The notes beneath the pieces were generated by a model. That model was not told the DNA's origin. It searched no databases and saw only the letters and a program-made list of their open reading frames with translations. The translations under genes were made by a program, and so were the position numbers. From NCBI GenBank assembly GCA_028281495.1, contig JANQJU010000004.1, positions 1 to 64,000 on the forward strand: DNA of 64,000 nucleotides, in the 5' to 3' direction. This stretch comes from SAR324 cluster bacterium. GTDB lineage: Bacteria > SAR324 > NAC60-12. Shown piece by piece: positions 55,671 to 64,000 of the stretch. Numbering within the stretch: the first letter of the stretch is position 1; the number at the start of each line of letters is the position of its first letter.

Positions 55671-55706
55671 GTCATTGCCCTTGCTTCGAGCTATACACGT
55701 ATTGGA

Positions 55707-56165
55707 TCATAAGCCATCGTTCCAATCCATTTCGTGGTCTTCCCAAGCATGGTTTTCCCAATCATCGGGATGCACATAGTTTTCAGAAATCACCTTATCT
55801 TGAACTGAAATTCCCGACTCATGAACCGTACGGGGATTGCCTGATACCAGCGGATGCCACCACGCTAGGTCTTTGCCTTCAGCCAAACGACGATAGGCAC
55901 AGCTTGAAGGAAGCCATTGATACTGCTCAACACTTTCCGGAGTCAATAGGACACAATCAGGAACTAAGCGTTTGCGGTTTGGATAGTTCAAACACCGACA
56001 GGTTCGAGTGTGGAGGAGGCGGCAGGAAACCCGTGTATACAAAACCTCATTGGTCTCATCATCTTGAAGTTTTTGTATGCAACACCGTCCGCATCCGTCA
56101 CAAAGCGATTCCCATTCATTAGGGGTCATCTGGCTTAATGATTTTTCTTTCCAAAAAGGCTTCAT
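55707..56165 (-). CDS. YcgN family (UPF0260) cysteine-rich protein
   Basis: The ATG at 56165 yields 152 aa and matches the start of E. coli YcgN-like proteins ([20 protein letters not shown]). It has CDGCGRCC, then CRLL and CRCLNY, then [23 protein letters not shown] and [16 protein letters not shown], all conserved in this family. The cysteines suggest zinc or iron binding. Function is unknown. The N-terminal extension seen in a longer frame is rejected. It stands alone on the minus strand. Confidence 0.93.
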   Translation of the reverse strand: MKPFWKEKSLSQMTPNEWESLCDGCGRCCIQKLQDDETNEVLYTRVSCRLLHTRTCRCLNYPNRKRLVPDCVLLTPESVEQYQWLPSSCAYRRLAEGKDLAWWHPLVSGNPRTVHESGISVQDKVISENYVHPDDWENHAWEDHEMDWNDGL

Positions 56166-56287
56166 AGTGTTTACTTTCCAGCGGTTTGGAATACGAGAGG
56201 AACTCCTCTTTCGCAAAACTTTATGCTAGGATACCTCCTCAATTAAAGCGGCCCGCAATTCTTACTCAATCAACTTCTGGAGGACAT

Positions 56288-56698
56288 ATGAGCGAAGCTC
56301 CCCCCACACTAGGCCATATTGTTGAGGCCTATATCGAATTGCAAAAACAAGAAAAGGATTTGGAAAAACAACTCAAGCGTAATCAAAATCAACAACAGGG
56401 ACTCCTTAGCCAGATTGTCAATTCCGAACAGTTCCCTGGATTCCAAGAACGCAAAACTCGGTCGCTTGTCCTTTCTCAAGATAGTTCTCAATACCTCATT
56501 ACCATTACAGAAAAATGGCTCGATGAATATACGGCGGATGTTGTGGATCTGAACGTGTGCCATAAACTCTCCCTCAACCAAGAATTGACACGCGAAGAAC
56601 CCGAAGAAGACATTGGTGACCGACCGTTGACAGCAGCAGAGGTCAATTCGATTTTAGAAAACCTGACCGCTCCGAAGCAGGACACCTCAAAAGAATAA
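56288..56698 (+). CDS. Small coiled-coil protein of unknown function
   Basis: The ATG at 56288 follows GGAGGA, so the longer frame from 56186 is rejected; 136 aa. Residues 10-45 are a charged helix rich in Gln, Glu and Lys (ELQKQEKDLEKQLKRNQNQQ) that would form a coiled coil. The rest is mixed, with an acidic C-terminus. It precedes the giant DUF748 gene by 78 bp. Family not recognised. Confidence 0.65.
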   Translation: MSEAPPTLGHIVEAYIELQKQEKDLEKQLKRNQNQQQGLLSQIVNSEQFPGFQERKTRSLVLSQDSSQYLITITEKWLDEYTADVVDLNVCHKLSLNQELTREEPEEDIGDRPLTAAEVNSILENLTAPKQDTSKE

Positions 56699-56776
56699 CA
56701 AGCCAACGCAAATACAAAAGCAGATGAACAGCGTGTGTTTGGAGAAAAACCGTGGATTGAGCAATTGAGGTGATTC

Positions 56777-59700
56777 TTGAGTAAACAACAACTGATCAAA
56801 TGGCTCAAATGGAGCCTCATTACATTGGGTACTGGCTTCGTATTATTCAACCTTATTGGTTTTTGGGGGTTGCCTGGTGCGATTCAGTATTTCGTCATCC
56901 CCCAGCTTTCTCAAACACTCAATCGCACTGTCACACTAGAAGAAATCGATTTCCATCCTTACCAACTGACCTTAAATCTCCAAAAATTCACGATTACCTC
57001 TCCCGATTCTCAAGAGACTTTTGTCTCCTTCCGCCAGTTTCAAGTCGACCTAGCATGGCGCTCTTTGAAGGAATGGGCCATCATCATTGAAAGCGTCACT
57101 CTGGATGATCCCTTTATCCATGTAGTCCATTTCGGAGACAATCATTTCAATTTTTCCGACCTGATGGCATCAACCGAGGATAACAAAAGCGAACCGGAAG
57201 ACACAGCAACGGTTCCTTTGTTTGAACTCAATCAACTATCCATCCAACAAGGGAGCTTGCAGTTTGATGATCAATCGAGGCCTCAAACGCATCGGATTGA
57301 AAATTTGGAGTTCCGTCTTCCGTTTCTATCCAATCTTGAAGACCGTTTGACCATCAAAGCGTTACCCACCCTTTCAGCTACATTCAACCAAATGCCGTTT
57401 GACATCCGTGGAGCTTCCACACCGTTTGCTCCTTCTCAAGAAACACAAATGGCGATTTCCTTCCGTGGTCTCGATATCACCGAATACCTTCGCTATCTTC
57501 CCGAAGAATGGGTGCAAGTCCGTTCAGGATTGATTGGCTTAGATACGCAAATCTCTTATGTTTTGGATGAACAGGAGCAACCTCACTTGGATATTTCCAG
57601 CTCCTTGCAAGTAGATCGGCTTGAAGTTGCCGATGCTCAGGATCTCCGTTTTGGGAACTTTCCCACAATACGTTTAGCTACCTCAATCTCCCAACAAGGG
57701 AGTGAGCCATGGCATTTTCAGGTAGATCTGGAAATCGCCCAGATGGAACTAAAGGATCAATCCATTGGCATTTCCGCAAATCTCCCAACCTTTCGAGTTT
57801 CAACAGAGGCGTCTTATCAAACACCGCTTCAGGTGGAGGTGAACACCACACTGCAATCGAAAAAGATTTCAGTTTCTGACCAAATCCGAAATTTACAAAT
57901 CAACCTTCCCCAGTTAGAGCTTTCAACTCAAGCCAGCTACCAAGATCCTGCTCAGACTTCTGTAAAAAGCACCCTTCAGCTTCGTGACCTAGAAATCATA
58001 GACAAGGGTCGATCTGTCCAAGGCCATATCCCAGAAATCCAGCTCAAAGCCACAGCCACTCAATCTAATAACACCTCTCTTGCGCTCGATGGAGAACTTC
58101 AACTCACACAGATTGCAGTCGGCTTGATAGAGCAATCCCCTTTTGCTCAAATTGCGAAAATTGGAATCCAGATGGCACCTTCATACATCCTGGAGTCTCA
58201 ATTTCATATTGCTGAAATACAGCTTCAACAACCCGAATTAAAATTACACCGCACCAATGATGGGAGCCTGGATCTCGTGACGTTATTTACTATGGCTCCA
58301 GACACGAGCCTACCTCCACCTCCAGACCTCCCTCCCGTACCTTCCCCTTCCACTGAAGCATCCGACCTGTCTTTGCGGCTTGATCAATTTTCGATGGTAG
58401 ATGGCACGGTTGAGTTTACAGATCACAGTGTCCCTCCAGATTTTGGAACCACTTTGAGTAATATCACACTCCATCTGAACAACTTCCACACCGACCCTTC
58501 ACAACAAGCGGACTTTCAATTAGCAGTCAGTACCGAGATTCAGGAGGGTTTTCAAGTGAGCGGAATGCTGGGTCTGGATCCATTACACGTAACAGGGAAA
58601 GCGACACTTCAACAAATATCCTTGCCTAAATATGCGCCTTACTATCAGGACTTAATTCAGTTTAAGTTGGCCCAAGGTCAGCTAGATGTGGAAACTCAAT
58701 ACAACTTCGAAAATCAATCGCAATCTCCTCAAATTGCGATCACAGGATTGGCACTCCATGTTCACAAACTACAACTGCAAACCCCTGCCCAACAATCCTT
58801 TTTCGACCTTCCCGAATTTGCCATACAAGATGCGTCTTTCGATTGGCTCCAGCGCCAGATCGTGATCCCTTCTATCTATTCTCAACAAGGAGTTCTTCAA
58901 ACACAACGGTTTCAGGATGGTTCCATCAATCTGGCAAAATTATTCACTCCCCGTACGGCACCTTCCAACAAAGAGCCTCTCGCCACAGAACCTTCCAACA
59001 CCAAATCTCAAGCCTCACCTGCTAGGGCTTCCTCTGCTCATGACTCGACTTCTTCAGGTTCAGATGCACCTGTAATAGGCGATCTGGAATTGGGACATTC
59101 CACAAATGTGAGTGAACTGGCAACTAGATCTGAGCAAATGGATGATCATGTCCCAGAACCAGAATGGCAGGTACATGTAGGCCAAGTTCATTTAGAGAAG
59201 TATCAAATTCAGTTTGAAGATTTTGCAGCACTTTCGCCTTTCCAAACCACACTGGAAAACATGGAGCTAAGAATCTCCAATTTCCGATTGGCCCCGAATC
59301 ACGAGACGTTACTTCAGCTTTCTACTCAAACGGAAAGTGACGAAATGCTTCGCTGGGAGGGACGTGCTCAATTAGATCCTTTGCGTGTGCATGGCACCGT
59401 AGGAGTCACGGCATTGCGTTTGGAAAAATATGCGCCCTATTATGCCGATCAATTGCTGTATGAACTGGAAGGACGACTACAACTGGAAGGAGCGTATGAA
59501 TTGGATCTGCACCAAGATCCACTACAACTGCGTATTCCTTCTTTGGATGCCACATTACAACAAGTGCGCCTGGAAGATCCCCAAACTCAAGAAGATCCTA
59601 TTCAAATCGACTCCTTGACGGTCCAAGGGGCATCGTTAGATTTATTAAAACAGAAGATTCATCTGCCGCAGATTAAGAGCAACAACGGACGCCTTTTATT

Positions 59701-62700
59701 GCGTCGCCAAAAGGATGGTCAGATCAATTTGCAAAGCATTGTGCCTACAAAAAATGAATCTTCCACCTCAAACGAAATGGCTTCCACCCCCGAACCAGCC
59801 ACCGTTTCAAGCCAAGAGGCGTCTAATGAAAATGAAGAGGCTCCATCATGGCAGCTAGCATTAGACAACTTTGAACTGAACAATTATGAGGTTGTTTGGG
59901 AAGACCAAGTTCCTTCAGATCCATTTACTACTTCGATTCAAAAGATTCAGCTCCAGGTCTCTGATTTTCAGTACCCTCCTGATCACGCCACTCGTATACA
60001 ATTCACAGCCGAAACAATAGACCAAGAACAGTTTGCGATCAGCAATCAACTGACCTTAGAACCATTGACAGCTCAAGGTACGCTCAATATCCAAGCCTTG
60101 GTTCTCGAAAAATATGCCCCCTACTATTCCGAGTTTTTGCAGTACAGCTTAGGCGGCCACTTGGAAATGCAAACCGAATATCGCTTCGCAAATATTGAAG
60201 AGTCTTGGGAGCTTCAATTGGTACACCTCAACACCGCGCTTCAAGATTTGCGTTTACGCGACCCCATTGCCCAAGAAGATGTGATCCACCTTCCTTATTT
60301 TGGGTTGGAAGAAGCACGATTGGATTTACAAAACAAAGAACTTATCATCCCACGTATTCAGACATCTCAAGGTTCGATCTTACTGCGGCGATTCCCAGAC
60401 GGACGCTTCAATTTGCAAAATATTGCCAAAACCAATGAAACCACAGCCAACTCAACACAACCGACTTCGGCTCCCGCAGGAAATCTTTCAAATAACATTA
60501 GCTCTACTGAATCTTCTCAAGCCGAGGAACCGTGGAATATCACGTTAAGTGAACTTGATCTTGCGGAATATCAAATCCGTTTCGAAGACCAAAGCCTGAC
60601 CACACCATTTGAGACCACACTGCAAAACATTCAGCTCGAGGTTTCGGATTTTCAAAATAAGGACAACCACTTAACACGAGCGAGCCTTTTCCTAGAAACA
60701 GAAAGTCAGGAGCGTTTTCAGTGGAATGGAACTCTCGGATTAACGCCACTTTCTTCCACTGGCGCTGTCCATCTAGAACAACTGGTTTTGGAAAAATATG
60801 CTCCTTATTACTCCAATGTTCTAGTTCCTGAGATGACGGGAACCCTTGAGGCACAAACTCATTACACTGTAGCGGTCAATTCGGATACTTCAGGTCCACA
60901 GCCCGAATCACCCAACGGACTCCAACTGAAAATTTTCCAACTCAGTACGACTCTGCATGATTTTCGCCTCACCGATACGGCCACAAAAGAGGCTCCTGTT
61001 CGCATTCCACTTTTAGCGATCACCGATGCTAATTTGGATTTGGGGCAAAATACGCTTTCGATTCCCCGATTCGCCACTCAAGAAGGCACCATTGTGGTAC
61101 GCCGATTCAAAGATGGACAGTTCAACCTCCAAAAATTTATTAAAACAGCCCCCCCTAACCCTCCTGCTTCATCAAACACGGCTCATTCACAATCAAGTAA
61201 AACAGGTTCAGAGTTAAATACGGCAACCAGTTCGCAGATTGATCCTCCAACACAGGATGATTCTATCCAAAATGCAACGCCTTGGAAGATCCAGCTTGGT
61301 GAGACTCAAATCACGGATTATGCAATGTTGTTTGAAGATCGATCTGCTTCTCCTGTCACGACAGCCTTGGTAACTCAAATGTTTCTCGGTATGCACGACT
61401 TTTCCAATGCTCCTGGGCATCAGAGTCAAGCAGAGCTTTCTTTTAATTTGAACTCCTCTGGTGCTGTGGACATAGAGGGGAGTCTGGGTCTCGATCCACT
61501 ATTTGCTAACCTAGACGTCGGACTACATCGTATCAATGTTGCTGCATTTCATCCCTATATCCCTAAAAATATTAAAATTTTAGTCACAAGGGGAGAACTT
61601 TCCGCAGAAGGGAATGTGCTGCTGCAAGCACCCAGTTCTAGTGCAGAACCGGAAGCAGCATCTGGGGGATTACAAGTCCATTATCGTGGCAATACGGCCC
61701 TTGCCAACTTAAACACATTGCATACGGACACAGGAGCGGAACTCTTCCGATGGGGAGATTTCCAACTGAACAATTTGGACTTCCAAAACGATCCATTGCA
61801 GCTTCATATTGGAGATGTGATGTTGAATGATTTTTATGTCCCTATCACTGTGGATTCCCAAGGAGTGGTGAATCTAACAGGGCTGGTCGAAGCTGAAAAA
61901 GAAGCCGAAACGTTGGTAGAAGCTGAGACAGCTGGACAACCCACGCTGGAAACCCAACAAACTGAGGATATTCCCCGAAAGAAAACCCAACAAACTGAGG
62001 ATATTCCCCAAAAGGAAGCCTATAAAATAGAACAAGAGCCAGCTGCTTCGCCTTCATTTATGGAGGCGTTGAATATTGGCCAAATTCGTTTAGAGAAAGG
62101 CCACTTTCACCTTTTGGATCAGCAGGTAAGACCAGCGTTTTCTCTCAGCTTGACAGACTTTGGAGGAACAATCAGCCAGATCGCGCCCTCGGTTGCAGAA
62201 CCCGCCCAGATTCAGTTGGGTGGGCGCTTGGATGATGATTCTAACTTGGAAGTCCAAGGGAACATTCAGCCGTTTCAAAACGCACTGTCACTGAATCTCA
62301 ACATTCAATCTCAAGGCTTGGAAATGACACCATTGAGTCCCTATGTTGGTAAATATTTGGGATACTCGATTGCCAAAGGGAAGCTTTCTTTGGATCTAAA
62401 ATATTTGGTGGACCAAAACAAATTGATTGCAAGCAATAAAGTCCAATTAGATCAATTCACCTTAGGCGAAACCGTCGAAAGTGAAGAAGCACTTCCATTA
62501 CCCTTTGGGTTTTTAATTTCCTTGCTGACAGACCGAGATGGAAAAATTCATTTGGATGTTCCAATGGAAGGCAATTTGGAAGACCCCCAATTCAGTTTTG
62601 CTGAAACCGCATTACAGGCTATCGTTACCATTTTACAGAAGGTCGCCACCGCACCATTCGACTTATTGGGAGAACTTTTTGGAGAAGGGGAAAAGCTCGA

Positions 62701-63373
62701 ATATCTGGATTTTCAGGCCGGTCAAGCTCAGATAACTGAAGAACATGCTTCTAAATTGCAAATATTGGCACAGGCACTAGAACAGCGCCCCAGCCTCAAA
62801 TTAGACCTTGAAGGCTATATTGACTCCAAACTGGATCCTCCTGTATTGACCCGTCAAACCTTGGAGCAACAACTGCGCCTCGCCAAACTCAAAACCCGGC
62901 TAGCTAAAGGCCTCCCTGCAATTCCATTAGAAGAAATCTCTCTGGCCAGCAGTGAATATCGGTTGCACCTGAAAGAGCTTTATCAGGAACAGTTCCCACC
63001 CGTTGTGGCAACCACCAACACTCCAACAGCCCCCTCTCTCAAGGAACCTGAAGCTACAATAGCAGTATCTCCTCCAGCAGTTCCCCCTCCAACAACCCCC
63101 TCTCTCAAGGAACCTGAAGCTACAATAGCAGTATCTCCTCCAGCACCTCCAACTCCATCAGTGGAAGTCATGGAAAAAGAGCTACTTTCCACGATTGTGA
63201 TCAAATCGGAAGAATTGCGAGAACTCGCGCGGCAACGGGCACTGGCCGTGAAAAACTATTTAGTGGAGCAGGGGATTTCAGCAGAGCGCTTGTTCCTGAA
63301 ACAAACAGACCCACTCACTCCCCCTTCCGATACTGGAGCCAAACCCAGTCATGTTGCTTTAAGGTTGAATTGA
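56777..63373 (+). CDS. Giant AsmA-like / DUF748 protein with internal repeats
   Basis: The 2198-aa product has one N-terminal transmembrane helix (about 11-33), then long beta-rich regions. The AsmA-like start (QTLNRTVTLEEIDFHPYQLT) and DUF748 features fit proteins that span the periplasm and move phospholipids. Four copies of KYAPYY lie at about residues 617, 883, 1111 and 1338, with a fifth version (AFHPYI) near 1589, each about 230-270 apart. They sit in repeated units that start near EYQIRFED and end near RRFPDGRFNLQ. Pro/Thr/Ser linkers separate the units. The C-terminus (about 1975-2198) has LDFQAGQAQITEEHASKLQ and VKNYLVEQGISAERLFL, an OmpA-like tail. TTG start with GAGGTG upstream. 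Confidence 0.88.
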   Translation: MSKQQLIKWLKWSLITLGTGFVLFNLIGFWGLPGAIQYFVIPQLSQTLNRTVTLEEIDFHPYQLTLNLQKFTITSPDSQETFVSFRQFQVDLAWRSLKEWAIIIESVTLDDPFIHVVHFGDNHFNFSDLMASTEDNKSEPEDTATVPLFELNQLSIQQGSLQFDDQSRPQTHRIENLEFRLPFLSNLEDRLTIKALPTLSATFNQMPFDIRGASTPFAPSQETQMAISFRGLDITEYLRYLPEEWVQVRSGLIGLDTQISYVLDEQEQPHLDISSSLQVDRLEVADAQDLRFGNFPTIRLATSISQQGSEPWHFQVDLEIAQMELKDQSIGISANLPTFRVSTEASYQTPLQVEVNTTLQSKKISVSDQIRNLQINLPQLELSTQASYQDPAQTSVKSTLQLRDLEIIDKGRSVQGHIPEIQLKATATQSNNTSLALDGELQLTQIAVGLIEQSPFAQIAKIGIQMAPSYILESQFHIAEIQLQQPELKLHRTNDGSLDLVTLFTMAPDTSLPPPPDLPPVPSPSTEASDLSLRLDQFSMVDGTVEFTDHSVPPDFGTTLSNITLHLNNFHTDPSQQADFQLAVSTEIQEGFQVSGMLGLDPLHVTGKATLQQISLPKYAPYYQDLIQFKLAQGQLDVETQYNFENQSQSPQIAITGLALHVHKLQLQTPAQQSFFDLPEFAIQDASFDWLQRQIVIPSIYSQQGVLQTQRFQDGSINLAKLFTPRTAPSNKEPLATEPSNTKSQASPARASSAHDSTSSGSDAPVIGDLELGHSTNVSELATRSEQMDDHVPEPEWQVHVGQVHLEKYQIQFEDFAALSPFQTTLENMELRISNFRLAPNHETLLQLSTQTESDEMLRWEGRAQLDPLRVHGTVGVTALRLEKYAPYYADQLLYELEGRLQLEGAYELDLHQDPLQLRIPSLDATLQQVRLEDPQTQEDPIQIDSLTVQGASLDLLKQKIHLPQIKSNNGRLLLRRQKDGQINLQSIVPTKNESSTSNEMASTPEPATVSSQEASNENEEAPSWQLALDNFELNNYEVVWEDQVPSDPFTTSIQKIQLQVSDFQYPPDHATRIQFTAETIDQEQFAISNQLTLEPLTAQGTLNIQALVLEKYAPYYSEFLQYSLGGHLEMQTEYRFANIEESWELQLVHLNTALQDLRLRDPIAQEDVIHLPYFGLEEARLDLQNKELIIPRIQTSQGSILLRRFPDGRFNLQNIAKTNETTANSTQPTSAPAGNLSNNISSTESSQAEEPWNITLSELDLAEYQIRFEDQSLTTPFETTLQNIQLEVSDFQNKDNHLTRASLFLETESQERFQWNGTLGLTPLSSTGAVHLEQLVLEKYAPYYSNVLVPEMTGTLEAQTHYTVAVNSDTSGPQPESPNGLQLKIFQLSTTLHDFRLTDTATKEAPVRIPLLAITDANLDLGQNTLSIPRFATQEGTIVVRRFKDGQFNLQKFIKTAPPNPPASSNTAHSQSSKTGSELNTATSSQIDPPTQDDSIQNATPWKIQLGETQITDYAMLFEDRSASPVTTALVTQMFLGMHDFSNAPGHQSQAELSFNLNSSGAVDIEGSLGLDPLFANLDVGLHRINVAAFHPYIPKNIKILVTRGELSAEGNVLLQAPSSSAEPEAASGGLQVHYRGNTALANLNTLHTDTGAELFRWGDFQLNNLDFQNDPLQLHIGDVMLNDFYVPITVDSQGVVNLTGLVEAEKEAETLVEAETAGQPTLETQQTEDIPRKKTQQTEDIPQKEAYKIEQEPAASPSFMEALNIGQIRLEKGHFHLLDQQVRPAFSLSLTDFGGTISQIAPSVAEPAQIQLGGRLDDDSNLEVQGNIQPFQNALSLNLNIQSQGLEMTPLSPYVGKYLGYSIAKGKLSLDLKYLVDQNKLIASNKVQLDQFTLGETVESEEALPLPFGFLISLLTDRDGKIHLDVPMEGNLEDPQFSFAETALQAIVTILQKVATAPFDLLGELFGEGEKLEYLDFQAGQAQITEEHASKLQILAQALEQRPSLKLDLEGYIDSKLDPPVLTRQTLEQQLRLAKLKTRLAKGLPAIPLEEISLASSEYRLHLKELYQEQFPPVVATTNTPTAPSLKEPEATIAVSPPAVPPPTTPSLKEPEATIAVSPPAPPTPSVEVMEKELLSTIVIKSEELRELARQRALAVKNYLVEQGISAERLFLKQTDPLTPPSDTGAKPSHVALRLN
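61951..62009 (+). repeat. 33-bp tandem repeat in the DUF748 gene linker
   Basis: The sequence AACCCAACAAACTGAGGATA and the six bases after it (26 bp) occur at 61951-61976 and 61984-62009. They encode TQQTEDIPRKK and TQQTEDIPQKE in a polar linker. The period of 33 keeps the frame. Confidence 0.8.
63030..63145 (+). repeat. 66-bp-period repeat in the DUF748 gene C-terminal linker
   Basis: A 50-bp block at 63030-63079 recurs at 63096-63145 without a visible mismatch. It encodes PSLKEPEATIAVSPPA twice, in a Pro-rich linker before the OmpA-like end. Exact identity over 50 bp shows a recent duplication. Confidence 0.85.
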
Positions 63374-63438
63374 CCTTTGATCCATCAAAAGTTTTACACT
63401 GAGACAGGCTTGAAGGCAGAAACATGCCTTGCCAGGAA

Positions 63439-64000
63439 TCAAGACACTTGTTCCAATTTTTCGAGTAGCTCGCGTTGATGGGACGTTAATTTGGTAGGAG
63501 TTTTGACCACAACACGGACGTGGAGATCACCCGTCGTGTGCTTTTGATCATTATGAATGCCTTTGTTCCGTAGTCTTAGAACTTGATGGCTTTGGGTGCC
63601 TGGCGGAACTCTCAAACGCACTGTTCCTTCGAGTGTTGGAACTTCCACTTCTGTTCCCAACGCAGCTTGAGTGAAGCTCACTGATACATCATGATGCAAA
63701 TTGTCCCCATCACGAGTGAAATGGCGATGCGCTAATACATTGAGTGCAATATACAAATCTCCCGCCGGTCCCCCGTGTTTTCCAGGCTCTCCTTTATTGG
63801 ACAATTTGATTCGGGAACCCGTATCCACTCCCGAAGGAATTTTGATCCGCAGTTTTTGCCCCCGGATGTACACCTCCTTGCTAGTTCCAAAGGCAGCTTC
63901 TTCAAATGAGATATCCATTCGTTGTTCGAGATCCGCACCACGGCTTTGGCGTTGATAATGATAGCTTTGGGAACGCCGAGAACTCCGTGAATTGCCACCA
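63439..64000 (-). CDS. DnaJ-type co-chaperone, class B (no zinc finger), 5' part outside the window
   Basis: The frame is open from 63439 to the window edge, so the J-domain lies beyond it. The visible 187 residues include an Arg/Ser/Gln-rich linker and then the two beta-sandwich client-binding domains, starting MDISFEEAAFGTSKEVYIRG. SFTQAALGTEVEVPTLEGTV is the second-domain signature. The expected CxxCxGxG zinc-finger repeats are absent between linker and first domain, so this is a CbpA-like class B DnaJ. Such proteins deliver unfolded clients to DnaK. The stop is at 63439-63441. Confidence 0.85.
   Translation of the reverse strand, partial: GGNSRSSRRSQSYHYQRQSRGADLEQRMDISFEEAAFGTSKEVYIRGQKLRIKIPSGVDTGSRIKLSNKGEPGKHGGPAGDLYIALNVLAHRHFTRDGDNLHHDVSVSFTQAALGTEVEVPTLEGTVRLRVPPGTQSHQVLRLRNKGIHNDQKHTTGDLHVRVVVKTPTKLTSHQRELLEKLEQVS

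Overview
The window is a stretch of chromosome from a Gram-negative (diderm) bacterium with moderate G+C content. Outer-envelope genes are frequent: lipoproteins, a SPOR protein, an MltD-type lytic transglycosylase with LysM domains, a giant AsmA-like/DUF748 protein, a class A penicillin-binding protein, GtrA with a GT2 glycosyltransferase, and a YcgN-type protein. I cannot name the genus. The gene mix (BolA, YcgN, Ntr-type PtsP, short ThiI, clustered cysteines in LarE) fits a proteobacterium-like or deep-branching marine diderm lineage, but this is inference. I saw no rRNA, tRNA, CRISPR array, transposase or integrase.

Left end (1-3430). This accessory, AT-rich island holds a truncated CDS at the very edge, an ankyrin-repeat protein, short gene remnants (one RTX-like) and a small secreted protein. 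Two diverged direct repeats of about 130 bp, each with conserved ends and a variable centre, lie about 2.0 kb apart around the ankyrin gene. A 17-bp perfect inverted repeat brackets a further 215-bp AT-rich segment.

3430-17450. A GFA-family gene is followed by four co-directional genes: an MFS transporter fused to three TerB-like domains, an atypical D-Ala-D-Ala-ligase-like ATP-grasp enzyme, a B12-binding radical SAM protein, and a small exported protein. Then come smc (minus) and an overlapping lutABC lactate-oxidation operon.

17500-29750. This region holds a class A PBP with a tandem-repeat tail, a BI-1 family membrane protein, a GH16-like lipoprotein without the usual catalytic acids, an M20 amidohydrolase, a LysM-GH19 hydrolase, leuA overlapping a Cof-type HAD phosphatase, a double-SPOR protein and an S9 peptidase.

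29750-41725. A minus-strand operon encodes a UshA-like nucleotidase, an exported protein, GtrA and GT2. It is followed by a 50-aa membrane protein, thiI, larE, a PAP2 phosphatase with a newly noticed 54-aa membrane ORF upstream, panC and secA.

41700-48700. Here are bolA, a SpoIIE-type response regulator with a soluble histidine kinase, and a minus-strand glnB-ptsP-holA operon. A sequence matching a sigma-54 promoter precedes glnB, linking PII, the nitrogen-type phosphotransferase system and a replication gene.

48700-64000. A double nucleotidyltransferase protein, an mltD-TPR lipoprotein-unknown operon, a YcgN family protein, a small coiled-coil protein, a 2198-aa DUF748 protein built from about five internal repeats, and the 3' part of a class B DnaJ cut by the window edge.
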